From: Straminergon stramineum
Lineage: Eukaryota; Streptophyta; Bryopsida; Hypnales; Calliergonaceae
Direction: 5' to 3'
DNA: 64,000 bases
NCBI GenBank assembly: GCA_963920665.1
Contig: OY987266.1
Location: 8,499,001-8,563,000, forward strand
Of this stretch, positions 1 through 11,657 are shown piece by piece (position 1 is the first letter of the stretch; every line of letters starts with the position of its first letter). The translations under genes and the position numbers were made by a program. The notes under the pieces were generated by a model. The model was not told where the DNA came from, did no database searches, and saw only the letters and a program-made list of their open reading frames with translations.

Positions 1-125
1 TGCAATTCATCACCTTTATTTTCATATAAGCATTGTTTTTGAATCTTTCTCTATTAGTTACTCACTTGATTGAGTTGATTCACTTCAAATTTTGTATGTT
101 CTCATCATTATTTCTTGTATTATAG

Positions 126-2355
126 TTACTTCAAGATTGAGCTTCTTGCAAAGGGTGCAATCGTGTGAGAGGATCTTCCACCTTTTTTATCCACTTGGTT
201 GGACCGTAGTTCGGCGGATTGTATGTATTTTGTTAGTCAACTCCGGACTTTCACAACTGCTCGCCTTAGTGGAGGGTGGTATTTCAATTGCCATATCTTC
301 TTCACTCATCCATCGGAAGTGGAGTTTTGTAAGTCTTTCGAAGGCCTCGATGTTATCGACTTGGTGGTGGATGAATTTGCAAGACTGAGTGATGTGGCAA
401 AGAGGAAGGCCCTGGGTAGGAGGGTTGATGCTGATAAGAGGAAGGAAGCAAAAGAGAGAGAAATTCTTATTGCAAAGGAGAAAAAAGAAGCAGAGCGATT
501 ACTAAAGTTGGCGGAGAAGGAGAAGGAGGAAGAGGAAGGAAAAGGCAAGGGCAAAGGCAAGAAGAAGGTTGACGAAGGTCCTCAAGTTCGAGCATCTTCT
601 ATGGTGGACCAAAATTCCCAAATGCAAGGTGGATATCGTGGTGGACTAAAGAGGAAGGTGATACTTCTAGAGCTTATTGAGGTCATGGTTACACAAGGTA
701 CCTAGGTCATAGTCCTCGGTGATGATGACGAAGTGAACTCAGAGGAGTTGATTTTGAATGTCTCCATTGTGGACATCACAGAGAACATTGAGATTGACAT
801 GTCAACATACTATACCGAGGTCACATCTTTTTTGAAAAAGGTAAATATTTTTCAAATGAAATAGTAATTTGTAAGGATTGTTTATACTATTCAATGACAT
901 CAATGGTTTACATGAAAATAATTATTTTTGTGGAGGATTGTTTGTTTGTAGTTGTCGGCAGCAAAGGTGCGCACGTATGACAGTAAAGTGAGCCGTTTGG
1001 GATTAGTGGACCGCATATTATTCGATTGCTAGGAGAATCTGCCCGTTTTGAAGGTGTCTTTTCCACTAACTCATATTCCACCATGGAACTTAGACCTGGA
1101 GTACGAGGCCATTCAAATGGCATTTCTTTTTGCAGATATGCATTTGCAGGACCATGGCTGCATGATTGTGTTTCATTCACATTGTGTAGCTTCAAAGGGT
1201 GTGATCCAAGGATTGTGTGAGACATATCCCTCCTTCCTGAAGAAGTTTGAGTGGTTGGTAGTGAACCGTATGTACTTAACATCCGCTATAGACAAAACAA
1301 CTATGGTACAAATTTTGTGAATATGTCATTGTTTGAGTTTGTGGCAATTGCTAATGTTTATTGTTATATTCTTTTGATGTTTATTTTGTTGTCATACACA
1401 CAGACTCTCAAATTTGGAATCACCCACTTGGTGAAGGATCATGGTGAGAAAGGGAAGTCCAAGTTCTATTTAAAGCGCTCGAAGGCAATGCAGAAGGCAA
1501 AAGTGGACCTAAGAAGGCATGATATGTTGATGAACTATACCAATGAGGAGACCATATTGATCAACAATGCAACCTCAATTCCGTGGCGGGGGGCTCGTGA
1601 AAAAGATGCAAGGTTCATGCAATTCCTCATTGAAAGGACAACCGAGGAAGGAGATGTGGTTCTTGATTGCACAACATCTACTGGTAAGTTTTGCATTACT
1701 ACATTAGATGATTGTGCATTAAAATATTTAATTATATAATAAGTAAGCCAAGTGATGATTTCTATATTGTTTATTGCAAGTGCTTCAATTACTGCATGTC
1801 GCAGCATGGGGCGCCACATTGTGGCTTTAGAGGAGGACAAGGAGATTTTTGATGCCTTCCTCCTACCCATGAAGAAGAACGTTCAGGCCATGGTGACTAT
1901 AGAACAACCACTAGTAGTTGAACCCTCTGAAGATCCAGATGCAATGATTGTAGTGTCTCAGAAGTTTACTCGCAAAATTAGACCTCATAAGTAAGTTTAC
2001 ATATTATTTTTAATGCTAGGTATAGATTGTTTGCAATGTTGCATGCTCATTTCAATGTTTTATGCATCTAACATTATATCATTTGTGTTACAGCCGTCAG
2101 GGACTAATTCCAGTAGATACATTGAAGAAGACATAGAGACTAGTTCTTAGTCCAAAGAAGCCTTTTGATCTTCCATTGTATGCCGAGCAAATAGCATCAA
2201 TGTTTGCGAAATTTAGTTGCTCTATACCTAAACACAAAAAGGACACATATGCTCTAAATGTTTTAGAATTTATAGATAGGTTAGCATCCGAGGGTAGAGA
2301 GACTTCAGAGTCATCTAGCACCGAGGTTTCTGAGACCAAGTCCACTGTGTCTTAG
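126..2355 (+). pseudogene. Decayed class-beta DNA methyltransferase-like gene
   Basis: Five exon-like blocks can be joined at GT-AG borders: about 126-840, 952-1305, 1404-1683, 1780-1990 and 2094-2355. The first encodes a basic/acidic stretch (KGKGKGKKK near 541-567). The second has a PPWNLD motif (about 1078-1095), like the catalytic motif IV of N4/N6 amino-methyltransferases, but the residue before PPW is Ile rather than Asp, Asn or Ser. Blocks three and four hold VLDCTTSTG and then ASITACRSMGRHIVALEED, a SAM-binding motif I. The order motif IV then motif I is that of class-beta enzymes. The gene is broken: in-frame TGA at 166-168, TAG at 703-705, 1030-1032 and 2134-2136, with the reading frame continuing sensibly after each. 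The block-four acceptor reads CAAG where CAGG would keep the frame. The 5' end may lie outside the window. The family assignment rests on motifs only. Confidence 0.6.
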
Positions 2356-4755
2356 ACTCATGACATTGACATATCTCATGAGTCAAACTATTATGTGTAG
2401 ATTTTTATTAGGAGTGGATTTGTGTGTTTTATGGCTACAATTGACGCATAGTTTATTTTTTTTTATATTTTTGTAATCCATGACTTCAATCAAAATCAAG
2501 TACAATTGTTTATTGTCCCCCAAAAAATTCTAAAGTCTGTAAGTGACTTAAATTTTGGATAAATGAACTCAGATTTATGTCAAATCAATATTACCTACAT
2601 CCACAGTTATAGGTCCCTCAATAATTTTTTTAATACAAAAGTTTCCCGCTCACAATCTCACATGCTAGCAACCGTGGCATGAAATCTATGAAAATCCAAA
2701 AATTTGACTACATTGAACTAATATTAAATCTTCTATATTATGACGTATACTAATGCAATTTGCATGTTTTGCTTTTGGAAGATTATGAAAATTGATATTT
2801 AGCAACTTGAAGTGACCTTCCCATCCCGCAAAAAGAACTTCAATAAGTATTAGAGGAATTTATAGTATCTACCTTGAAACTTTAAATGTATTGCATTTTT
2901 TTAACTTTGAATTTCAATAGAAATTCAATAATAAAAATTGTAGCATTGCTTATTTGCTTGCAATATGTCATTAGAAAGGTTTTAATTTTTAATTTCACGT
3001 CCAAGCTTTCTTCACTAGAAGAATATTATATTGTGATCTCTTATAGTTGAGAGCATAACAAGGTCATTGAATTATGCACAAACTAGCCAATTGAATACCT
3101 TGCTAAACTATTGGATCTAGACCATATAATTTAGTGTACTTTAATACCACCAAGTCTACTTCTACTTTCTATGGTTGAACTTTATATATACAATTCTATT
3201 ATTTTGTAAAGATAAATGTTTTATAAGTAGGTATTAGAAAACTTATTCACAATTTTTTTTGTAAGATTTAAAGGGTTAAAAACAACCTATGACTATGCAA
3301 TTAATCAAACGCCAAATTCTTTCATTGTAGGCTCCATTCTCTTAAATATTTAAATTCTTTCTTTTTTACTTCTATTTTCTGAAAATGAAATCACTTGTTT
3401 TCTATATGTAATAAAAATTATAGATTTTTTTGTGATGATTTCATATTTATACCAATTTGGGAAGAAAAAGTGAAGAAAATTCATATCATATATGTATTAT
3501 GCTAAAAAAACAATTTAAAACTCAATATAGTTATATACTATATTGAAGTATATAATAATAGTGTCAGGAATAGTGTAAAGGGAAATTCCTTGTCAATTTA
3601 TAATTAGAAGATTTGTAAAATGTGGTCATGGGTCTAAAGTTCAAATTGCAATAAGTTGTATACTTTAATTTTTTTAGAATTGGAATAGAAACCAAACTTG
3701 ATAAACCTCATTTCATTAGCTAGTTGGATTCAAATTCAAAAATTATCATTCTTTTGATTAAGGTGAGGAAAGACCTAAAATCATACACATGAATTTGTGA
3801 TGCCATGGGCATGCAATACAATTTGATGAATAGTTTGGCTCATTGGCAAATAGTTACGAAGGAAAATTCAAGTGGAAGTATAAGTGATCCATTACTAATT
3901 TTTGAAGGTGATGATCTTACTTAAATTTTCCTTTCATAAAACAACAACCTCCATGTAACCAAAAGTGAACCTATTCATGACCAAAGATAGCTCCAATTGC
4001 ACATTGTAATTACCCTTTCCACATAGGCACGCACACATATATTTGCCACATATTGTTATTTAAGCAAACACTAATTGAAATTTGGATGAAGGAAACAATA
4101 TGATTTTTTTTAAAATAGAAAAATGTCATAATAAAGTAGATGCATTGAACTTTGGCCAAACAACTGAGAGAAATTAGACCTAATCAAAAGTCATGATCGG
4201 TTGTACTCCATTTGAAAATCTTTCAATTCTTATTCTAAAATGCATTTGAATTCTTACTAAACTTGTGTTTTTCTTAGAATCACAAGAAGCAAGATTGCAT
4301 ACAACCTAATAAATCCATTTATCTTGTTCCTAAACAAGCGTGTTCTTATTGAAGTTTAGGTCCCACATTTGCAACTCTGAGCCCCAAAGAAGATTCACAT
4401 ATTCCATATTTACCACAAAGGATTCAGAACTCCGTAATATCACAACCCTTACGAACTCCATATTATCACGTTCATTTGGGTACAAGGACTGTGACATTAA
4501 AGAGGTACAGAGTAGCGTGAGCCCAAAGAGAGCCGTCACTTCACGTTTGCTCTTTCGGGATCTGTTTCTGTCAACAATGACTCGAGAACTGCACAGTAGC
4601 GTTTCGTGGAGCTCATCTCTTCTGTGTGCAATTGGCCGGCATGTAGGTTAGAATTTCAGCCAACAGTTACAGAAGGGAAATTACTGTCGTTAGGTTTAAG
4701 AATTTCTTAACAGATCGAGCTTTGGTGTGCAACTTCAATTACCCTTGCTTCGCAG
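2356..4755. other. AT-rich intergenic spacer
   Basis: No coding region or RNA gene is recognised. A stretch near 3640-3770 resembles 38000-38130, so part of this spacer is a dispersed repeat. Base composition rises from about 4530, probably the upstream region of the PES-like gene. Confidence 0.5.
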
Positions 4756-4925
4756 GAGCTCCGTCCTGGCGATCGGAGGATTGTGAAGTACCTTAATCTG
4801 AGTGGCGATGGTCGTTTTGGAATTCTCGGGATTAGCGTTCGGGTACGCTTGTGTGATACTAACTGGTTATGGCTGATCAATCAAAGAAGCAGTAAAATTG
4901 AAATTGCAAATTCTTCGTGAACCGT
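4756..4925 (+). repeat. Leader segment copy A (possible 5' UTR exon)
   Basis: This copy begins right after a CAG and has a GT (GTACGC) at 4843, so 4756-4842 could be a non-coding first exon. It shares ordered blocks with copy B at 5079-5255: GGAGGATT, TGGTCGTTT, GTAGC/TTAGC followed by TTCGGGTA, TATCAATCAA-like and AAATTCTTCGT. Confidence 0.6.
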
Positions 4926-5078
4926 AGTTTACTTGGCGGTTTAACACTAGCGTGTGTGAAATTATTTCTTGGATTGAGCTTGGAAGTAGTCTTTGTTTTG
5001 CTGAACGGCTTTGACACGGTTTGGAGCCTCATCATTGTGGAACCGGAGTTACACATGCATTGGTCGTTATGTGTGTAG

Positions 5079-5255
5079 GAGTTGCTGGCGATTGGAGGAT
5101 TATTGAGTTTCGATTGTTGTTGCTGGTCGTTTAAAGTTCACTGGAGTAGCATTCGGGTAAGCTTTCTATCTCCGTCCGTGATAGTTAATAAATGGACCTG
5201 GCTTATCAATCAAGAAGCACTGAGATCGAGTCGCAAATTCTTCGTCAACTTTTAT
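5079..5255 (+). repeat. Leader segment copy B (possible 5' UTR exon)
   Basis: Diverged direct copy of 4756-4925 lying about 320 bp downstream. It follows a TAG acceptor-like site and carries a stronger donor-like GTAAGC at 5157, so 5079-5156 could be an alternative leader exon of the gene whose start codon is at 5515. That splicing role is inferred. Confidence 0.6.
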
Positions 5256-5514
5256 GTACTTGGGGAAGAACTTTTTAATTAGTAACATTTGTGACGAATC
5301 GGATCCTATTTTGCATCCTGTTGGACTGAATCTTTCTAGGAAGTCGATCTTAGCGGCAGAGTTCCTGCGCCAATTTTGGCTTTTGTCGATTTCAGAGTAG
5401 TCTTCGGATCTACGAGAGCCTGGAATCTTGTATCGCATGGAATCTTGTATTTATCCAGTGATCTGTATTTCTCAGATTCTCATTTGACGCCAATTTCGTA
5501 GAAGTAACGGCGAA

Positions 5515-8500
5515 ATGGATGTTATTAGGAATGGCTCCTTTATTTGGCACTCTCCTCTCGCAAGACGAAAGCACTCAATTGTTTTCAGAAAATTTGCCGA
5601 ATTGAAAGTCCTGCCTCCTTCAAGTAGGGGAAACGTTTCCAAATACCTTAGCGGTCTCCGAACAGCCAGTGCAAAGATGTCCTCTTCCGCTGACGTTCCT
5701 CGCAAGAGAGAATTCCTCCGGAAGAAGAAAGAAAATACGAAACCATCCCAAGGGGGAAAGAACGAGACAGTAGTCGCCCCATTGCTTTCAAAAGACCTCA
5801 GAGAACATGACGCTGAATTTGTCATTTCGGAGAAACTCACAAGCTCAGGCAAAATGGAAATTCGCGAAGGCAGGAAGCAGCACAGAGGTCATTTGGTCTG
5901 GAAGGAGCTTCAGGAACTCACACGAGAAGACACTGGGCCACCCCGGTGGCTTTCTTACGCGGGCGCTGGAAACCAGAGAGAAAATGCTCCCCTCTTTCTC
6001 TGCCTGCCAGGTACATCTCTCTTTCTTTCTAGCACAATTATGCACCACCAGACCTCCTAGGGGAGACTAGAATGACCTGATTGGTATGCTCTGCACCCCC
6101 GCAGATATAATCTCCAATGGCTTGAGTTTATCATTGCATCAAGAGAAGCTCGTCAGGCTATTCGAAGTGTGGCGTTTGCATGTTCCAGTGAATGATACAT
6201 CCACAAACGAAGGTACGTGAGCTTCATATGATTTCTTTCTCACATGTTTTTTTTGGAGATTGGTAGACATGTGGTGTGACTACCGATCATTTCTGCCCAG
6301 ATTTGATCACTTTGATCGAAGAAACCGTCAGAGAAGAGTCGTCAGCGCGGAAAAAAAGACCTATATATCTGCTGGGTGAAGGATATGGGGCATTGCTTGC
6401 TATCTCCATTGCTGCACGCAATCCAGACCTTGACTTGGTTCTCATTCTAGTTGACCCCGGTATGTTTATTTACCTCACGCACATCTTGCTCTTCATTGCA
6501 CTGAATTGTTCTTTTACTTCCATTTTTTTTCGTATCTATTTACCACTAGTTGTGTCAAGATAAGACACTATATTCATGTTTTTGGTTTCATTGCATTCTG
6601 CAGCTACATGGTGCGATGAAAGCAAAATCTTGCCTCCCGGTGTTGACGTGCTGGATTCAGCCCCTGGCCCGGTTTCATCATCTCTACCGTTTCTTTTCTC
6701 TATGAGCGTTGGTGCGACCCATTCCCTATGTTTCCGACATTTCGTGAGCCTCAGTTTGTGTTTCTTCAAATTCTCAGCATTCTTGAAGTCATGGCATGTT
6801 TCGCTGTGAATCATGTCTGTAATTTTTACACTGGCTGTGTTTGGAGGTCTGTAAGCGCCAGGAATAATTCTGTTGGGAATGGCAGGTGATCCTGTCACCA
6901 TTGCTAAGGCGATTGTGGACCCCTCTCTTCCACGACTGGAAAAATCACAGAAATTCATGTTGAAGTTGCGCGATGTTCTTCAAGTCATCGCTGTGAGTTC
7001 TCCCTCAACCATATGATCACTTCCTGTGACGTTGACCGTACATCAGTACACCTTCCGTTTCTGCAACTTGACGGAGAAACTTACGCCCTAACTGTTGATC
7101 AGTGTAATAACAAACTCAAGAGAAATTGGTTTGGATCTGAGAATGAACTATTTTTGACGAATCATGCAGATTTTTTCTGTGTTTTGGTCAAAAGCTGTAG
7201 CCCTACGGAAGGTGAATCTACTACAGATGGCTGCGCGGAGTGCAGTCTCGCAAATGGGAAAAGTCAAGGCCGATGTCCTTGTGCTGTACAGGTATGCTAT
7301 TCTGCCTTTAGCTCGTGCAGTTGGATATATGAATGCTAAATCTTACTCCCTCCGTCCCGAAATGATGGTCCACAATTTTTTTGAGATTTTTTATGCCAAT
7401 CTCGTTGATCATATTGTGGAAAACATAATTAAGAAAGTTTCAAATTTTATATCACTAGAATCAATGAAGAACATTGCATGTGTTCATTACAACCTAAATA
7501 AAATTAGCCATAATAAATTCTCCATATGACCTACTCAAAACAACCTTAAAAAAGCATGACATTCAAAGTGGACAATTATTTCTGGACGGAGGAGGGAGTA
7601 GTTCAAAGTCACCTTGAAGTACTAGGATTTAGTATTCTTTTCTATGCTTGGTAGAGCTTCACAGTACAGTACAGTACCCTGCCAAAAAGAATGCCGTCCC
7701 TCCAGTGGCCGTGATTGGTGAGTGGACGACAATCTTTTTGGCAGGGTGTTGTATATGGATTTAGAAGAATCTATGAATTGTCAAAGGGTTTCGTTGTGAC
7801 GGTCGTCGAGGGTTTGGAGGATAGTGGAAAAGCGCAAAATGTAAACGAGGCAAAAAGATTGAGAGAGGGTATTCCATCGGCTATTGGTCGAGGTTTTCAA
7901 GATCGCCGTGGAGCTCTACTTCTGGTGAGTTGCTTCCACAATGGACCCATTCTGTTTGTTTTTGGTCTGCCTATTTTTGTTAGTGCAGAACTTGGGTTCA
8001 ACTTCATGCATATGACTTTCTAAGGCGCCAGTAATCGCCACATGTTTTTTTAAAGTGAGTAGTGGTAAACCAGGTTTATTCTGTGATTATTTTGCATAGG
8101 TCAATGGCCACCTTATGCGCTATCCTTGTCAATAAAATTCAGGAAGACGGCGTTGAGCTCGCGAGTTTGATAAAAGCCTCCAACATGTACAGATGTTCTA
8201 GGCCACGCAACATTGTTACTGACTACATTCCTCCTACTGAAGAGGAAAAAGAATCGTTTCGGCAGGCTCATCTCGAGTACGGTTACACTTCCATTTTACC
8301 ATCATATGTAGGAGAAATTCTAAATCCTAGAGTGTAGAGGTTGAGCATTATTGTGTAGATCATTGCTTCTATGTGACGGTTTAGAGTTATTGCGGGCTTG
8401 TCAGCAACTCGTGACACAGTATTCTAATTTATAACTCTAAACATAGCTCGTCTTGGTGTTCGTGCAGTCTAATGAAACAGCTCTTCAGCCCTGTATATTT

Positions 8501-10423
8501 CCACGTCCAGGAAAATGGATTAGTGAAAAGAGGCCTGCCCCGACTCACCAAGGAAAGGCCTATCCTTCTCGTCTGTAATCACACATTCGTGGGGTTTGAT
8601 TTAGGAATAATTGTAGGATCTTTCTTGGAAAGCCAGGACGTGATGATTCGGGCCTTGGCACACCCGCTTCTAACAATAGGTAAGTGTTTCACTCTCATAG
8701 AGTCGAAATTTCAACTTTGAGCAACACTTGACCTTAAGTATGAAATTAAAGTAACAATGACATATGTGAGAACTGTGACTTACACCCAGTGCAGATCAAC
8801 CTGGAGAAATCATGGCACCATCTACATTGCCGGACTTGGCAAGACTGCTGGGAGCTGTTCCTGTATCAGGCGGCAATCTATACAAGTTATTGGCTGCTAA
8901 AGAGACCGTCTTTCTTCTTCCAGGTGGAATGCGTGAAGCGGTCAAGAGGAAGGTACTGCACTCTCTTAAACGTTTTTTCTCGGTGGAGTGGAAGGACTGA
9001 AATTTTCATTTATTTTTTTATTGACTTGGAGGCAAGACTTTGAAGAATTCTTGTGTACCGAAACAGGGGGAGAGCTACAAGCTAATTTGGCCCGCCAAGC
9101 CAGAGTTTGTGAGAACTGCCATGCGACACGGAGCTGTGATCATACCCATGGCTGCTGTGGGCGGTGATGAATTTATCAAGGTACTCCTCTTTCATCATGA
9201 AATAAACGATTCTAGTCATTAATTTGCACTGACTTGAAATCTCTCTTCACTTACCTTCATTTATTTGTCCAGCCATGACTCAATACAGGTTCTTAGCAAC
9301 CGAATCAGGGTCCATGTGGATCAAATTTTCTGGAATTGCAGCTCATGGAAGTCATCTTCTGACATATGCTACATTTGAGAGCAGATAGTATTGGATCAAC
9401 AGCAAATTATGAGTTTACCAATAGTTGGAGAGCAGCTACAGCGCCTAGGAAACCAAATGCCTCGTGCCAGGTGCAATCTCATCCCTCTCCCTCTCTAAGA
9501 TTCAAATTGCGAAGGTGTGATCAATTCTCTACCAATTCCATGGTTCTTGAAGCCATCTGGGTTTTGTGGATGTAAAGTTTCTCTCTTGTGCACACTGACC
9601 AAATGAATTGACAATATTCCAGACAACGAAACGAGGGAGCAGACGACGAAGGACATATGCTAGGCACCGTGGGCATTCCCACTCCTCCCCCTCGCATGTA
9701 CTTCACATATCAGAAACCAATCGACACGCACGGTACGTACGGCCCAATTTCAAAATCCTTTCCTATCGTTGCCATTCCAACATTTGAGATCTGTCGCCTT
9801 AACTATGTGTTGCAAATCTTGTGCTAGACTGAGGTCAGGTTCGCAAATGACACATATAGGGTAGAAGCCTCTATTTTCGGTACTTTAAGCATAATTGTAG
9901 CATATGTAGAAGTGCGGTTCTTGGGATATTTATAGAACTGTGGAACGGTCTTTGGATACATGAGCCAAATTTGTTGAGATCAAATTTTTACCGCTGTATA
10001 TGCAATCATTCAAAGTGGGAGGCTGTAGATCACTACAGTATTGAAGGGATATCCCCGGTTTCTTTCAAAGATCATTCAGTACCCATGGACATTTAGCCAA
10101 GTCACGCTTATACCACTTTTAGTAACTAAGTCCAACCAAGGATATGAAAAGATGATCGGGTCGCAGTCGTTACCAGAGGGCAGTACTTGAGACTGGATCA
10201 GGTCTTTAACGGTGTTAGAATCCTTTACCTTGACGCAGAGCTCAGGGACTCCTTGAATGACAAACAAGTCGTGGAGGCTCTATACCAGCAAGTGAAGGCG
10301 GAGATTGAAGCTGGAATATCCTATCTGTTGAATAAGCGGAACGAAGACGCTTACCAAGACTTCGTTCCTAGGATCCTTTACGAGAAGACGTGGGGCAAAC
10401 AAGCACCAACATTTAAACCATAG
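5515..10423 (+). CDS. Phytyl ester synthase-like acyltransferase (esterase/lipase plus DGAT-like)
   Basis: Fourteen exons joined at GT-AG borders give an unbroken 732-residue protein: 5515-6010, 6105-6212, 6301-6459, 6604-6711, 6886-6992, 7170-7291, 7825-7924, 8143-8276, 8468-8679, 8795-8952, 9067-9180, 9385-9470, 9623-9732 and 10239-10423. The length and layout match plant PES proteins, plastid enzymes that esterify phytol and make triacylglycerol during chlorophyll breakdown. A basic, Ser-rich N-terminus looks like a chloroplast transit peptide. The alpha/beta-hydrolase half spans about 150-400 and the acyltransferase half about 450-720, with His483-x5-Asp489 and PGGMRE at 558-563. In the hydrolase half the nucleophile elbow is GEGYG (227-231), Gly where Ser is expected. 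SGKA (367-370) and RRGALLL (394-400) also lack the expected Asp and His. The acyltransferase half is probably active; the hydrolase half probably is not. Strong assignment to the family, moderate for the exact substrate. Confidence 0.9.
7344..7600. mobile_element. Stowaway-type MITE in intron 6
   Basis: Bounded by TA on both sides, with terminal inverted repeats of about 30 bp beginning TACTCCCTCCGTCC, the hallmark of Stowaway (Tc1/mariner) MITEs. The right arm reads TACTCCCTCCTCCGTCC in reverse, three bases longer. There is no coding capacity. It lies within the intron between exons 6 and 7 of the PES-like gene and does not touch the exon borders. Confidence 0.85.
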
Positions 10424-10658
10424 AGGGAACCCCCAAACTTGTATATAACACATGATTACCGCTGGGAGTTACCAGCACTGCAATGTATTTACTCCGAATC
10501 TAGATATGGAATCCTCTGCAGCCACCCATAGATCCCTTATAAGCTTGCTCATGGCCGCATTGAAATTGCCACTTCTGTAATTACTCCATAGTTGCTAGAT
10601 GTAAGTCAGTAAGTGTCAATAACAAATAACCACTTGAGTGTCTCAACGAGATTCTATT
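10424..10658 (+). other. 3' flank of the PES-like gene
   Basis: Probable 3' untranslated region and downstream flank. No further reading frame is convincing here. Confidence 0.4.
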
Positions 10659-10972
10659 ATCTTCTAGCCATCAGTCATGACACATGTGCTTGGATATGCT
10701 TGGATTTGAGAGCCATATTAGTCTTTGCATGAGCAGTTATGGAAGACTCTATGTGTTGGGGATGGGTGCAGGCCAACTTTTGGCTTCCAAAATTCATAAC
10801 AATTTGAATTTAAGGAAAAAAATTATGAAAATTTGACAACGCCATCATTCCTATCTTTCTACAGGGCAAAAAGTTTACATTGCCTTCTACTACTCCAGAT
10901 ACTACTCCAGATCATGCACATAATGCTTAAGTGGTTAGTAATAGGTGGTTCTACCATAAACGCTGCCCATTG
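10659..10972. repeat. Dispersed repeat, copy 1
   Basis: Same orientation and clearly homologous over about 310 bp to 23274-23576, sharing for example TTAAGGAAAAAAATTATGAA, TACTCCAGATCATGCAC and ATGCTTAAGTGG. Copy 1 has an extra TACTCCAGATAC repeat. No terminal inverted repeats or coding capacity were seen. Confidence 0.75.
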
Positions 10973-11283
10973 CCATAACTCTGCCACCACCTCTCGATTG
11001 CTCCTACTCTACAGACGTTACGCTGGTTCTGTCCGGTGCTTGAGCGGCAGTCACAAGGGTTTGCAGGCAATCTCAACGTCGCTGTGAAAGTACCCATCTC
11101 AGTTTCGGTTCAAATTGGCGGCGCTGGAGAAAATAAATATCGACCGTGTTTCAAAACTGCGGTTTCAGTGGATGAGCGGCTGATATATTTCCAGGGACCC
11201 GTGCTAGATTTTTGGTAACTTAAGTCTAGAATATTTATGGCATTTGTGCGTTAGGGTGTTGCGTGCAAGCGATGTGACTTTTC

Positions 11284-11290
11284 TATATAA
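11284..11290 (+). promoter_or_regulatory. Candidate TATA box
   Basis: TATATAA in a pyrimidine-rich, non-repetitive stretch about 370 bp upstream of the ATG of the kinase-like pseudogene. It is followed by TTCACCGTCATTCCTTGCA, a plausible start-site context. This is a positional inference. Confidence 0.4.
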
Positions 11291-11657
11291 CCTTCACCGT
11301 CATTCCTTGCAACTCCGATCCCCTGTGCTGGTTCTCTGTACCTTCTTGGACTAGTTAGTGGAACTGTCTTCTCTGGTTCTTACTGTCTGTGAGCTTCGAT
11401 AGAGTTGATGTGCTGCTTTCACTGCCTCGTACGTAATTACTGCAGTATTCATATATTATCCCTTCGGTAGCCTATCATATGCGCTTGATTCTCTACTGCT
11501 TTGCGGTTTATTCAAATTATAACTGTCGATAGCCCATCAGGAACCGTCCATCCTGGCAAGCTTGCGCATCTGATGACTCTACAATTGTATCCACAGGAAT
11601 CCTTCAAATTTGACTTCAGCCAAGCTAGAGAATTGATCTTGCAGCTAGCAACTGGCC

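Noticed and set aside
8100..8142. Exon 8 of the PES-like gene starting at the earlier acceptor near 8099
   Set aside because: It breaks the frame after exon 7. The acceptor at 8141-8142 restores the expected LLL-EDG junction.
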